A program made the position numbers and the translations under genes. From contig OY735207.1 of assembly GCA_963457665.1 (NCBI GenBank), positions 42,676,007 to 42,740,006 on the forward strand: a stretch of DNA of 64,000 bases, given 5' to 3'. Of the stretch, positions 35,348 to 46,812 are shown one piece after another (position 1 is the first letter of the stretch; each line of letters starts with the position of its first letter). Source of the stretch: Thysanoteuthis rhombus (Eukaryota > Mollusca > Cephalopoda > Oegopsida > Thysanoteuthidae). Under the pieces are notes generated by a model. It worked only from the letters and a program-made list of their open reading frames with translations. It was not told where the DNA came from and searched no databases.

Positions 35348-35640
35348 GATATATAACGCTCCCTTATTCAGGAATTAGCACTCTCTTAGTAAGACAACAA
35401 GTCCATTATTAGCTATACAGCAATGCTCTTCCAATTTCATCGCTTAAGTTCAGTCTTACTAATCGTCCAGTTCTACGTAGGGTTGGGGTAAATTGCCTGC
35501 CTATGGGTCTGAAGGGAAGGTTTCGATCCTACCCCGTGTTACTGAATGAGATAATTGATAGTCTATTGACACACTGCAGAGTTGTAATACAGCGAAACAG
35601 CTGTTTGTGGATGACTGAATTACTAATATATATTCGGGGG
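35348..35640 (+). repeat. unclassified ~320-bp interspersed repeat, copy 1 (plus orientation)
   Basis: Begins TATAACGCTCCCTTATTCAG and ends CGAAACAGCTGTTTGTGGATGA next to a short TA run. Internally it has CAGTTCTACGTAGGGTTGGGG and AGGTTTCGATCCTACCCCGT, a B-box-like segment. The same sequence in reverse complement occupies 48355-48675 and, in part, 63903-64000. A SINE is possible, but an A-box is not clear. Confidence 0.85.
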
Positions 35641-36382
35641 GCTGCTAAAATTTTGGGGGTACGCCCTTCGGTTTTGAAGAGAGGACTTATTCAAAACATA
35701 CAGTTAGAACTCGTTGTTATCGCAGGTTCGTGAAATTCCTTGAAACCTTTTGCAAAATCCCCCATTCACACACATAAATACGCTCACGCACGCATATGCA
35801 GACACACATACACACATACACACATATATATTAAGTATCAAATATCTATCTACGTAAATTCTATATCTCCAAATATGTTCAATCGTATGGCTGTATGTCC
35901 CTTGCAATTCCTGTTATAAACTTTTAAAAAATGGATAAGTCCATGCGAAATAGATTAACAGAGCAGAAAAGGCGTCGGCTGTTATGACCGAGATTGCGAC
36001 ACGAGAACGTTTAGGCTACTCAGTACCTATCCATACATGAATAAAGCCATCATTTTTGACATGTATATGCTAGTTCTTCAATAAAGCATTGGCAAGAGCA
36101 TCGGTGCGTTTCCTATGACGACATGAATTGAAATAAATAAATAAAAAAAAACGAAAAAGTGTTCGTATTGAACAGACGTTTTTCTCGCCCACTTCATTTG
36201 TCGTTGTCCCAAGGGAGCAATTCTAATAACAAGAGATATTACTTTTATCTTTTCCCTGATGAATCACTCTATTGTCCTCATTATCATCCGTGGTGATATT
36301 AGTATTTTTTGAATTGTTAGTATTAGTAATACTATTTGCATTGCTAGTAGTAGTAGTAGAGAATCCTCCTCGTGTCTGAGAT
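35641..36382. other. no gene recognised
   Basis: Short CA-like tracts near 35770-35825. Otherwise nothing. Confidence 0.5.
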
Positions 36383-37668
36383 ACGGTAGAGACAAAAAGT
36401 ATTTGTACAGTGTAAAGAAATTGAACATTTATTGAACAACCAACACCTTTCTTTATACATGTTTCACTAAGTTCAACTCACACCACAACTAAGACAGCAT
36501 GTGCAATGGTACTCACGAACTATAAAGCAGATATGTTCATCATAAAAGGAGTTATGAAACAATATTTGGAAGAAAAACGTGCAGGAAAAGATTTCCTGCG
36601 GTTGATAAATATCATAATAAGTCAGGTTAATATATGGATATAATGCGACGATCAATTAAAGATCAGTAATCTATTGTGAACCTTTTTTGGTCAATTAATT
36701 TGCCAAACGCTTGAATGGTTGTATGTCCTGTTTGATTCCTGTGACAGTCTGAAATACTTTCGACAAGTTTCGACCGATTTTTAACTCGATTTCGATATGT
36801 TCTTAGGATTTATTTTCCCAAATTTACTTCTTGCTTCAAACCACATATTTTCAACAAGATCTAGATCAGATGATTGCAAAGCTATGGCCGGACGTTGATC
36901 TCTTCCTACTCCTTCCACCGAATCACTAACTTTGACTTATTCTTTGGATCATTGTCTCTTTGGAATATCCTTTTTCTTCCCATGCGAAGATTCCGAACAA
37001 AACCTTTCAGATCATCCTAAAGAATATCCCAATAGTTTTCGTTTTTCGTGGTTCCTCCGATCAAGACAAGTGAACCATTGCATTTTTCACAGAACAAACC
37101 CCATAGCACAGTAGAGTCCCTTCCCTGTTCGACTGACAGGATCGGTTTCATCGGCAAATAACATTCGTTCTGATTCTGCATTTTTCTGCTTGCTTGAATA
37201 ACAGAAATATTCCAGCTTCGTCTCATCAGATCACAATACTTTATCCCTAACTGCTTTCGTTCAGATTCTGTTTGGTAAAATCGAACCTAGCTTTCAAGTG
37301 CATTGAATGCGATAAACATGTCTCTTAGTTTATTGCCTCCAAGTCCCACACAGTGCAATAATAATTTTGCTGTACTTTGATTAGCATTCACGTTATATGA
37401 TTTCAAATTATTAGTTACATCTTCCTGTGTCATCCATGGATATTTACTGGCGCCTCTGACGATTTCGCACACAAGTCTCTGCAAGGACGACCAACTTGAA
37501 AAAGAATTTCACGTCATCAGCCACATTGAATTCCTTTATTATAGACTGTACCGTCGACCTAGCGACACTCAGCCCCTTGGAAACCTTGCCATATCCCTTT
37601 ACTGCCTTGTGCTTATTAACAATTAATTGCCTCGAATCGATACAGAACTCCTTTGACTTTGCCATAGC
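36383..37668 (-). pseudogene. Tc1-like (Tc1/mariner) transposon, decayed
   Basis: The transposase frame starts at 37665 with MAKSKEFCIDSRQLIVNKHK, then YGKVSKGLSVARSTVQSI (first helix-turn-helix). It continues with VREASKYP-like and MTQEDVTNNLKSYNVNANQS (second), a decayed W-S-D-E-T-like box, KENYWDIL-like residues and DLDLVENMW near 36840, marking the third catalytic acid. Stops and frameshifts make it non-functional. The 3' terminal region ends near 36383 with TACGGTAGAGACAAAAAGTA. A second copy of this terminal region lies at 38178-38330. The opposite terminal inverted repeat is not evident. Confidence 0.88.
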
Positions 37669-38177
37669 GGAACAAATTCAAGACAATTGCTGTATGAATA
37701 ATAAGATGCTTCCAAGACGAGGTACGACAGAGAAACATTACATGTTGCCAAAAATATCGATCTGCTATGTTATGCGAGTCCGTCATTGGTTCTATGAAGA
37801 TGGAAAATAAATTATATTAAAATATCCAACCAATCTATAATGATTTATATCAATCGTTCGGGTACTGTTTGATCGTGTATTTTTCAAATATTGTTACAAA
37901 CACCTTCAACAAAATTACGTATTTACTTCAGAAAGAGGGAAAAGAAGGTATAGAAGAGAAAACAAGAAGAAGGTGGAGAGAGAAAAAACGCGGAGAACAC
38001 TAAAACAAATTACGTATCAGAAGGAATTACACCAAGGAGAAAATTCGTAGAAAATTTCGAACGTTGCCTATATAAAGAGAGAAAGGGGAAGATTGCGTTG
38101 TGCCAGCCCTCCGCGTGAAGAAGGTTTTCTGTTTTTAGATCGGTGCAAATACCGACCAGTCGGGAATATGTAGATAC
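37669..38177. other. no gene recognised
   Basis: Purine-rich patch at 37925-38000. No recognised gene. Confidence 0.5.
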
Positions 38178-38330
38178 TGGGATACAGTGGAGATAATAGG
38201 TATAAGTACCACTTGAAAAAAATTGAACGTTTCATCCGATAACTCTCCTTGCACGTGCTCTATCAAGTTCAAATCGCACCACGACTAAGATACAATATAA
38301 GCGATGATACACAGATAATATGAAAATTTA
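38178..38330 (-). mobile_element. stray terminal fragment of the Tc1-like element
   Basis: TACAGTGGAGATAATAGGTAT, then TTGAACGTTTCATCC...AAGTTCAAATCGCACCACGACTAAGATA, matches the terminal region at 36383-36500 (TTGAACATTTATTGAAC...AAGTTCAACTCACACCACAACTAAGACA) in the same orientation. No transposase is attached. Confidence 0.7.
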
Positions 38331-38615
38331 AAAAAAAAAAAAAAGTTTATTATTTGAGGAGAAAACAATGTCGTTCGAGATTGGGAGATGCGTTTGAATT
38401 TCAAGCAGATCACTCAATCTTTACAGGAGAATTTTTACTTAATTTTCTTAGACGTATAACATGTTATCATGGTTAAATCTTTGTGAGTTGCACAATTACT
38501 AGTTGCTCTCCATTCCTACACTGTCATATCTATCTTTGTACTTCCTCTGATATAATTTGCTGATATTACTCATTATTTGGATGACAGTTTTATATCTGCC
38601 ATTAATGTTGTGGCT

Positions 38616-38628
38616 ATTATTATTATTA

Positions 38629-38711
<83 letters not shown>

Positions 38712-38977
38712 TGGAATCTCACACCAGTTGCCTGGTGGTAACCGCTGGAGTTTGAGTGACAGCAAGTCTCCTCAAGTCTCCAGCCCTCCTCTCCTAGTAC
38801 TTATAGGTCGCAGTAATTCTACGATTTACAGTTTCACACCGGTTGCCCAGTGGTTATCGCTGAAGGCTGAGTGACAATAAGTCTCCTCAGGTCCTCAGCT
38901 AACGTCTCCTCCCTCTTTCGCATATCATGACAGAGCTACTATTCGTTGCAGTACTTATATCTCTAGCACCTTCCTCA
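38616..38977 (-). mobile_element. 'GALG' LINE family 3' end with (ATT)n tail
   Basis: An (ATT)n tail occupies 38616-38711. To its right are two ~97-bp 3' units (CACCAGTTGCCTGGTGG... and CACCGGTTGCCCAGTGG...), each with GAGTGACA and TCTCCTCA. Read on the minus strand, the units precede the tail, as at the 3' end of a LINE. Confidence 0.7.
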
Positions 38978-39521
38978 GTATCCGTGCTATTATTATTATT
39001 ATTATTATTTGCAATCTCATACCAGTTGCCTGGTGGTTACCACTGGAGTTTGAGTGACAGCAAGTCTCCTCAAGTCTCCAGCCCTTCTCTCCTAGTTCTC
39101 ATAGGCCACAGTAATATTGCAGTTTACAGTTTCACACCTGTTTGCCCAGTGGTCATTGCTAAAGGCTGAGTGACAATAAGTCTCCTCAGGTCTTCAGCCA
39201 ACATCTCTTCTCTCTTTTGTCCATCATACCAGTGCTGTGGTTTACGTTTCCGCTTACGTTTCCCTTCCCCTGTTAGGTCACTGTTAAAAAATACAGTTGC
39301 AGTCTTTACATTTCTTGCACTTACCTCAGTATCTGCGCAGTTCCTAGCAGTGCTGTGGTCTGTACAGTCTCAATCCTTTCCTTTATCCTGATCCCCACCA
39401 GTCTCACCCTCACTGTCTTTGGGACAGTTCCTAGTGCGCCCACTATGACTGGCACTACCCTGGCTTTCATGTTCCACATCTTCTTCGGTTCTCTCGCTAG
39501 ATCCTGGTATTTTTCCAGTTT

Positions 39522-39588
<67 letters not shown>

Positions 39589-39690
39589 TGACCGATCGCT
39601 TCGCTTACGATCATCATGTGTAGAACAACAAGGTCAGCGGATGGCTGCAACTGATACTGACAGACACGGTCCGAAGGGAGAAAGAGGGGA
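38978..39690 (-). mobile_element. 'GALG' LINE: RT C-terminal end plus 3' units and (ATT)n tail
   Basis: The minus-strand frame 39650-39321 reads KLEKYQDLAREPKKMWN, VVPVIVGALGTVPKTVRVRL and ERIETVQTTALLGTAQILR. This is the conserved C-terminal end of a non-LTR retrotransposon polyprotein seen in many invertebrates (clade not assigned). Downstream are a short spacer, two 3' repeat units and an (ATT)n tail at 38978-39010. The poly-leucine run in the frame is an (AGT)n microsatellite (39523-39589) expanded inside the copy. Confidence 0.75.
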
Positions 39691-40340
39691 TAAAAATAGA
39701 TTAATGAGATGGCATGAGGGGAGTGGGGGAAAAATTAGGTACTTTAATAATTGAGTTGAAGAGGACGGATGGTGAAAGAGAGTTAGGTAGCTTAAGATGG
39801 TTGAAAGAGGGGAGAATAATGTCTGGTAGTTTCAAGAGAGTGTAGCACGAGGGATGGGAGAAAGGTTAGTGGGGCATTCTAATGAGGGGTTGGTTACAAT
39901 GGCTGTCACTGACGCAATATGTGATACAGATGTGGCTCTTGTTGCGAATAGGATTATTACATTTCATGTGTTTTCATCTTCATGCGATATCTCTGTTGAT
40001 TATCGCTCGAGATCCAATGACAGCAAGTTTCCTCAAATCTTCAAAACCTTTCTCAGTATCCTCGCACACTCGAACAACGACGTGGTCGGGAAAGCCTCAA
40101 TTTCTCATTGGTCCTATCTCGATTCATGAGTTTTGGGTTGCAAGGTCGCTAGTTATGAATTAAAGACCTTAATCGCAATGTTCTGTATTTTTCTCAAATC
40201 CCTGGTCTGGTCTATTTCAACGCAGTCGCATCTTTACATCGGATGTCTGGTGCTTATCACCGGATATTGGAATACTACGAGTCTCTTCAAATTCCCCAGC
40301 ACCTATCTCAGTATGCATTATCCTTAATCTGTTATTATCC
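39691..40340 (-). repeat. diverged 3' units of the 'GALG' LINE family
   Basis: Two degenerate matches to the ~97-bp 3' unit lie at about 39980-40065 (ATCCAATGACAGCAAGTTTCC...) and 40235-40320 (GTCTGGTGCTTATCACCGG...). The rest of the interval is unassigned. Confidence 0.45.
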
Positions 40341-40374
40341 ATTCAAAATCTATCTTCCTCCCTCAGTCTCGACG

Positions 40375-40520
40375 TAACGGCCTACCACAAAAACCATGTA
40401 ACATAATCCAATGAAATCTTCCGTATGTACTAATGGGACACCAGAGAAGTTTTCAAGATTTACCCACTCAATTTTGAATTCTTAGGGGTAGGGGTATATT
40501 TGCTTTGTCAATTTATGCTA
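40375..40520 (+). repeat. interspersed repeat Y, copy 1
   Basis: CCTACCACAAAAACCATGTAA...AATCCAATGAAATCTTCC...GTACTAATGGGACACCAGAGAAG, followed by CTTAGGGGTAGGGG. It matches 48722-48880 in the same orientation. The ACAAAACTAC...CCATGAAATTT pattern recalls non-autonomous Helitron bodies, but this is only a resemblance. Confidence 0.5.
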
Positions 40521-40865
40521 AAATGGACAGTTTTGTGCTCACCTCTACCAGTTGAATCCACTGATAAATAGAAAATGCAGTATTACCGCATATAGAGTAG
40601 GGACTTTGGTATCATTCATAGAGTGGGACTGAAAGTAAGGCGAAGGATAACTGATTGTGGCGTGTAGGTGCATTAAACGGTTTTTTCCGTGATCATGGAA
40701 GCTTTAAAATGCATGAATATTACGTTTTTTTTAAAAGAAATTAAGATTAGATAGAACCTTATGTCTATCTATCAATTCTATTATTTTTTATTATCGGCAA
40801 TTCACGTCGCTCATTCGGCCGGATATTTAGTAAATCTTATCAAGTTAGCATTTCTTCCATTTACA
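40521..40865. other. no gene recognised
   Basis: No recognised feature. Confidence 0.5.
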
Positions 40866-41060
40866 TTACCAGATGATTAGTGGTTATCGTTGGGGGTTGA
40901 GTGACAGCATGTCTCTTCTCAGAACCCGTACAACATCCAGCAGCAGAGTGGTCTGGACAGTCACAGTTCTTCCACGAATGTCCAATTCGTCCAGTCTCGA
41001 TTTTGATAAGGTTCTAAATACACTAACTGCTATGGGCTTTTTTGTGCTTAATACTTTTCT
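40866..41060 (-). mobile_element. 'GALG' LINE fragment (C-terminal end and one 3' unit)
   Basis: On the minus strand, ELDIRGRTVTVQTTLLLDVV is followed by RVLRRDML and one 3' unit (TTAGTGGTTATCGTTGGGGG on plus). Compare VQTTALLGTAQILR at 39.3 kb. No tail preserved. Confidence 0.6.
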
Positions 41061-41133
41061 CACCTCTCGGGTAAGGTGCTAATATCTATTCTCAGACCTA
41101 GGTTATAATGAAAAATGAAAAAATACAAAACAA

Positions 41134-41138
<5 letters not shown>

Positions 41139-41173
<35 letters not shown>
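41139..41173. repeat. (CAA)n microsatellite
   Basis: About 12 CAA units. Confidence 0.95.
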
Positions 41174-41175
<2 letters not shown>

Positions 41176-41870
41176 AAAACAAAACGAAAACAATGCATCG
41201 TGAGAAAATGGAAATCATGTACTGAAATCGAAGGTATATCCTCTTTTACTGTCGCTGTAAATATATTTTTCCTTCTCGATATTTCGACTACTAAATCGAT
41301 AGCTGACGTCGAGTTCCCCAATACGATGGACTCTTTAATTGCTTGCAATACTGCTTTTCAACTAGAAATGTCAACGGGAAGGGATATTTTTTTAATCCAA
41401 TAATCCAGGTTAACAAATATAATTTACATTTTTAAAATTCTTTTTCTTCGACGAAATAGAATGGCAATAATTGATGGTATTACAATAAAAAAAAAAAAGA
41501 GCCGGTCTTATTGCTTTCATAAATATTGACTTTAGAATTACTGCCACTTGTCGTTGCAACAATAGGAGCTTTTATTTCAATTGTTTTGCCAGATTTTTAT
41601 TAGCTGCTTATGTAAACCGTGATATCTTGTGTGGGATTAAAAAAAAATATATGCATTCACTCTAATAATTACAATGACGCAGTAAATTCTGATGGTCGGG
41701 TTGGGTCTGGAATCAAACAATAATCACACTCTTATTTGAACCAAGTATACAAATACAAGGTTTCAGCTTCCCCGATGCTCCGTTGTTTAATTCAGTATTT
41801 TCTACCCCGCAAAAAACTCCAATATTTCTGGTGGCAAAGAAAAGTAATTGAATGAATAAAAGAAAAACTA
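41174..41870. other. no gene recognised
   Basis: A-run near 41490. No recognised feature. Confidence 0.5.
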
Positions 41871-42545
41871 ATTGTGATTTTGACCTCAAATTTGTTCGAG
41901 CAAGATTCAGCTCTCAATCTGTACGTTGATTGCGCGTTGAAGATCAGGAAGAAAGTGATTTACAGTTAGCATTACTGACAGAATGAGGCTATTAAATGTA
42001 TAATGCATTGTTGATGGCTTCACTATAAGATACATTGTGGAGTAAATTCATCATTTAAAGGCATCGTAAATAGTTTTACTATAAACATGCATTAAAATGG
42101 AGTTAAAGCAAGGGTTAACGACAGGATAAGGCTATTATATATGTAGTGTAAATACATTGCAAGTGATTTAGCTACAGGAAGTGATTTGAGAAGTGATTTT
42201 ACTTTAGAAATGCATTGAAATAAGGGAAAAACGGAATAGTTAGTTGTCAGGTGTCAATCCAAGGATTTGAGATAGAATAGGGTTATTATATGTATTATAT
42301 AAATATATTTCCGATGATTTTGCTGGAGAGACGCATCGAAAACAAAGAAAAATGGGACTGTCAGTTGTTTGGAATTATTGCAAAGATTCAGAATGTGGCT
42401 ATTATCTGTAAAATGTAAATGCATAAGTAATGATTTTCCCGTCGAAATGCATTGCAGAATAATTCACTGTAGAAATGCACGGTGAGCATTTCAAAAATAG
42501 AATTGTATCGTAACGAACCATTATAGACTTATATGTATAACTGTT
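41871..42545 (+). repeat. degenerate ~110-130-bp tandem satellite
   Basis: Repeated segments of the form GACAGAATRAGGCTATTATATGTA, AATGCATTG and GATTTTACT-TAGAAATGCATTG occur near 41980, 42122, 42280 and 42390, preceded by CAGCTCTCAATCTGTACG. The same order occurs at 53800-54000 (GGCTCTCAATCTCTGCATG ... ACAGAATATGGCTATCATATG ... CTCTAGAAATGCATCG). Confidence 0.7.
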
Positions 42546-44459
42546 GGTTTAGCTGGGTTTTTTCCCTGATTGCTATAAGTGCTTCTATTACTCATTTATC
42601 ATCCATCATTGTTACAGTAGCAGTGCTTCTAGATGTCGTAATTGGGAAATGGTGAAACGAAAGTGATCACTAAGTCAGCTGCGTTTATAGTAATGGTCCA
42701 ACTCGTCAAAGCCGAAGGAGCGACAATTACAATGATTGACAGAAGAATGGTAGGCAACTGGAAAAGGTATTGGCTGGAAGGCAGATGATTTAATGAGTGT
42801 CTGCGCAGAAGGAAGAGGAAAAGGAGAAAAAAATGCCTGTAGCTTTTTCCTGTTTTGCCTCTCTTCATTTCAGCCTCCACGAATATCAGCCATTATCAAG
42901 ACGCGTGAGCATGCGCAAACGACGTATCATATTTCGAAGTCAGTCAACGTTTCGCTTGTTATCGGCTAACGCTACACCACCAAGTCTTTTTTTGTTGTTG
43001 TTGTTTTTTTAGTGACTAACAGGTAACATCTTATCCTGCACATTCCTTCCCCCTATTGCTGCTTTATTCATGTCCCTCTCCGCCGGCACCCCAGGGTCGG
43101 AAGGAGTAAAATTGCCAGGTACGAGGAGCGGATGGTTTTCTTGACCGAAATTGCAAAGGGGAAAGAGAGATCCAGCGAGGAAAGATGAATCTGCACAATT
43201 CCGCTTCTAGGCAAACAAGTGTGAGTGAGCGGAAGAAAAACCCAATTACATCTTTTAAGGTTGGGATTTTTTTTCGCGAAACGTCGCTACACCAATTCAA
43301 ACTGTTTCCTATGAGGAGAGAGAAGGGGAAAAAAGAGACACAAATCTGCCATCTATTATAGTGTTGTTGTAGCTATAGCGAGCACATATCTCCCTACCGC
43401 TTCCCATGACACCCGATTTGTTGTTCAGTCTGACTGAGTTTTTGCATTTGCATGATTCAGGAGTATCGCAGATTTTACATGAGTTACCATTCTCAAAATT
43501 TTCTTGAGCTTGCTGGCACAAGGCAAAAATAAAAAAACAAAAAGTATCGTACTACGCTAATCTTCAAAGAGCGGTCGGGGCAGGGCTGACCGCTACGAAA
43601 ATCAGCAACATAAATCCTGTTTTTTTTTTTTTCATCTGGGACCGAACCCCAATGTCCGGCATCGGTGGAACTATTACAGCAGGTTCCGTTCAATTATGCT
43701 GGTTGCTCTTTTGAAGAACACAGACAGACAGACAGACACACACACACACACATGCATCCTTACTTGCACACAAACAAACAAACAAGCAAACAAACAAACA
43801 CTGTTTTTTTATCGGACGTATTCCTATTTCTATCATTTTATTATATTTCTCCTCGTCTTCAAAATCTATCTATCAATCTTGTTTACTGTAAACTCTCCCT
43901 GTTTCTACCTATATCACAATCAGCATCTCTTTCTCTCCTTCTAGTGAGTCACAAAGAGAGAAAAAAAAGACAGTGTGAGAAAGATGGTTTCCCCTTTGAA
44001 AAGTGTTTTTAGATGATGTATCGGAAGCATGAACAAGAGAGAATTGATTAGTGATAAAAACAGAAAGTAATCGATTCCTGTCGTTTCAAAGAAACAAAGA
44101 AATGCAAGTGACAACATAAATTGGGACTAGAATTTGAACTTGGTTTTTCGATTCGATTTCCTGAGATGTTACTGGCTGTTCTAAATCAAACATCCAGATT
44201 CAAAAATGTACGCCAATAGATAAATCCGATGATTGTTATTAATCTTATGGTAAACAAGTCCTCTGAGATAAAATCGAAGGATTAGATTCACTAATGGAAA
44301 AATCGTATGTGTTTTGTGAAAACGAGGGATTTAAAACCACGGCCACTTTTTAGATGAACGCAAAGCTTTGGGAAAAAGTAAAATAACATTAAAATACACT
44401 AGGAAAATGGCAATAACGTGAGTTTGATTGTTTGGTAAAGTCGATAGATGATGGAACGA
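42546..44459. other. no gene recognised
   Basis: Contains short (GACA)/(CA) tracts at 43720-43752 and AAAC-rich sequence at 43770-43800. A B-box-like AAGTTCAAATTC on the minus strand near 44135 is not enough to call a SINE. Confidence 0.5.
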
Positions 44460-45060
44460 AAAATATCCAAGTAATAAAAACCAATAGAATAAAAAAACAA
44501 ACAGCAAGCAAAATGAAAAAAAAAAATATATAGAGAAAGAGGGAGAGTAATGATAATAAAAAAGAAAGAGTGGAAATAGTATTAAAAGAATTTGAAAAAA
44601 GAGGAAGGAAAGGGAGAGGGAACGAGGGGAGGAAAGTGCCTAAAGGAAAAAATTGTTAATAAAAAAATAGATAAAATTTTTATGAGGAAGAAGGAAGCGG
44701 AAAATGAATGAAAGAAAGAAAGAAAAAAGAAAGAAGGGAGAAAGAAAGGAATGCAAAGAAAGAGAATAAGAAATAGCAAATAATGAAGAAAGAGATGAAA
44801 GAAGCGATGGATGAAGGAGAAAAAGAGGAAGGAGGATTGGAGAAAGAAAGGATTGAAGGATGTTAGCAAGAGAGGAGAAAAGACGGAAGAGAAGAAAAAA
44901 AATTATTGAAAAAAGAAGAAAAACGACAAAAAACTTGAGGTGTAGGCAGAAAAGAAAGAAAGAAAAAAAATTGAACATTCAGAAAGAGAAATGAACATAG
45001 CAAAGAAGGAAGGAAAGAACGAGCGAACGAAAAAAAGGAAGAAAGAAAACGGATAGAGGC
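44460..45060. repeat. purine-rich tract (GAAA/GGAA-type)
   Basis: About 600 bp in which the plus strand is almost all A and G, with GAAAGAAAGAAA and GGAAGGAA runs. Long frames on the minus strand (F/S/L-rich) are artefacts. Confidence 0.9.
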
Positions 45061-45365
45061 TCAAGTGCTTCTATTCGAAAACAGAATATTCATTCTCGTA
45101 CCTCCACTGAAAGCAAAGACACACGTCCCTCTGGCCTCCAGTGTCTTTCTCTAATTAATAAACTTTGGCAGCTATGAATTATTGAAATAGTCTGTATATA
45201 TATGTTTACGCCGGGGGGGACATCGCGGATATTACTCGTAGTTTTTCATATCGTCATGTATTTTTCCATAGCCAAATAATAGAAAATCTTGCAAATTGCT
45301 TTACCATATTATTGTATAGTTGCCTTTCAAATGGTATTATTCGATAATTTCCAATTCGAACATCT
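45061..45365. other. no gene recognised
   Basis: No recognised feature. Confidence 0.5.
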
Positions 45366-45380
45366 TTATCTATCTAACCA

Positions 45381-45461
<81 letters not shown>

Positions 45462-45497
45462 GAAAAGATTTTAATATTTAAACTTGCATGGCTTACT

Positions 45498-45574
<77 letters not shown>

Positions 45575-45618
45575 AAAGAAAGAGAAAGAAAGAGAGAGAG
45601 GGGGAGGGAGGGAGAGAG
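45366..45618. repeat. (ATCT)n, (TA)n and purine simple repeats
   Basis: (ATCT)n at about 45370-45427, (TA)n at 45426-45460, a second (TA)n at 45503-45573, then GAAAGA/GAGAGG purine repeats up to the RTE tail. Confidence 0.95.
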
Positions 45619-46665
45619 ATCATCATCAACTTTTGACGCAGATCTCTCCCAAGATTCACCAGACCTTTTTATCACGGGCGTCACGGAGCCTCTACTTTCT
45701 GGAATTCGCACGTAATCTCTTAGGATTCACGTTGTTAATCGTAATGTCCATTGGTTGTCTGACATTCTCGCAACCTGATCAGCCCATTTACCATTTAATT
45801 TTATGAATTCTATGATGTCTCGGACTACTGTTTTCCCACGGATATATTGTGCTGTCTTATGGTCTCTCTATGTTATGTTGAGTATGATTTACTTTTGCGC
45901 ACGTCGCATGGTTCTTAGTTCAAAGGTTAGTCTTCTGGTTAGGTTCAATGTTTCAGCTCCAAATGAAACTGTCTGGAGAGTGCTTCAGTTGTACACCCTT
46001 CTTTCTAACCCAAGAAGGATTATCTTGTTTTCGACCTGACGAGAGCTCGCCAACCAAAAGTGATTCTTCACTTCGCTTGGTTTCTTCTGTCGAAGATTTC
46101 ACGGAGATTCGTTGTCCTAGGAAGGTGAAGTGGTCTACTTCCTCTGTTTCTTCGATTTTGTTTGTTATGTTTTTGTTTTTAACAAGTTCGTTGAACATGA
46201 CATTTGTTTTACTGAAGTTCACAAGGAGAATGAGGTTTTTGCTTTCTCCGAGTAGACTGTCCAGCATCATCCATGATCTGGGTGTCTCAGCAAAAACGAC
46301 GATGTCGTCTGCAAATCTGGTGTGGCTTAGGTATTTGCCATCTATTCTGATGCCTTAATTTTCTGAGTCTAGGTTTCAGAAGATCATCTCGAGACAGGCA
46401 ATGAAGAGTTTGGGTGAGCTGGTATCTCTTTATCTTACCCTCCTTCTGTGTTGAAAGGGACCCGAGTCTTTCTGTGGCCTGATGGAAGAACTGCTGTGTC
46501 AGTAAACATGTTGCAGTACTTGATGGCTTGCTTCACTTTCAACAGAGTAACTTCTTGGAAATATTCGAACTTCTTTGCTGTTGATTTGTATATTTTGTTC
46601 ATTTTTCTAAATTTTTGTTTAGAGGAATTGTAGAATTCCTGCTCACGTTCGACAATCTGGTCCCG
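45619..46665 (-). mobile_element. RTE-clade LINE 3' part with large internal deletion
   Basis: Minus strand, tail (TCATCATC) at 45619-45629. The frame reads EFYNSSKQKFRK, FQEVTLLKVKQAIK, then jumps to YCNMFTDTAVLPSGHRKT and VPFNTEGG. About 150 residues of RT that other copies have between these points (including F-E-K-A-F-D-S-V) are absent, with the junction near 46520. The F-A-D-D box is kept (TRFADDIVVFAETPRS). The C-terminal half is then readable: SKTNVMFNELVKN and EVDHFTFLGQRISVKSSTEE. Confidence 0.9.
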
Positions 46666-46719
46666 AAACACATACATATATATTTCTCTATCCATATCTA
46701 TCTATATCCCTTTCTCTCA

Positions 46720-46725
46720 CTCCCC

Positions 46726-46764
<39 letters not shown>

Positions 46765-46812
46765 CAAATATATATATATATATATGTGTGTGTCTGTGTG
46801 TGTCTGTGTGTC
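46720..46812. repeat. compound (CT)n-(TA)n-(TG)n microsatellite
   Basis: CT, then TA with one interruption, then GTGTGTCTGTGTG. Confidence 0.95.
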
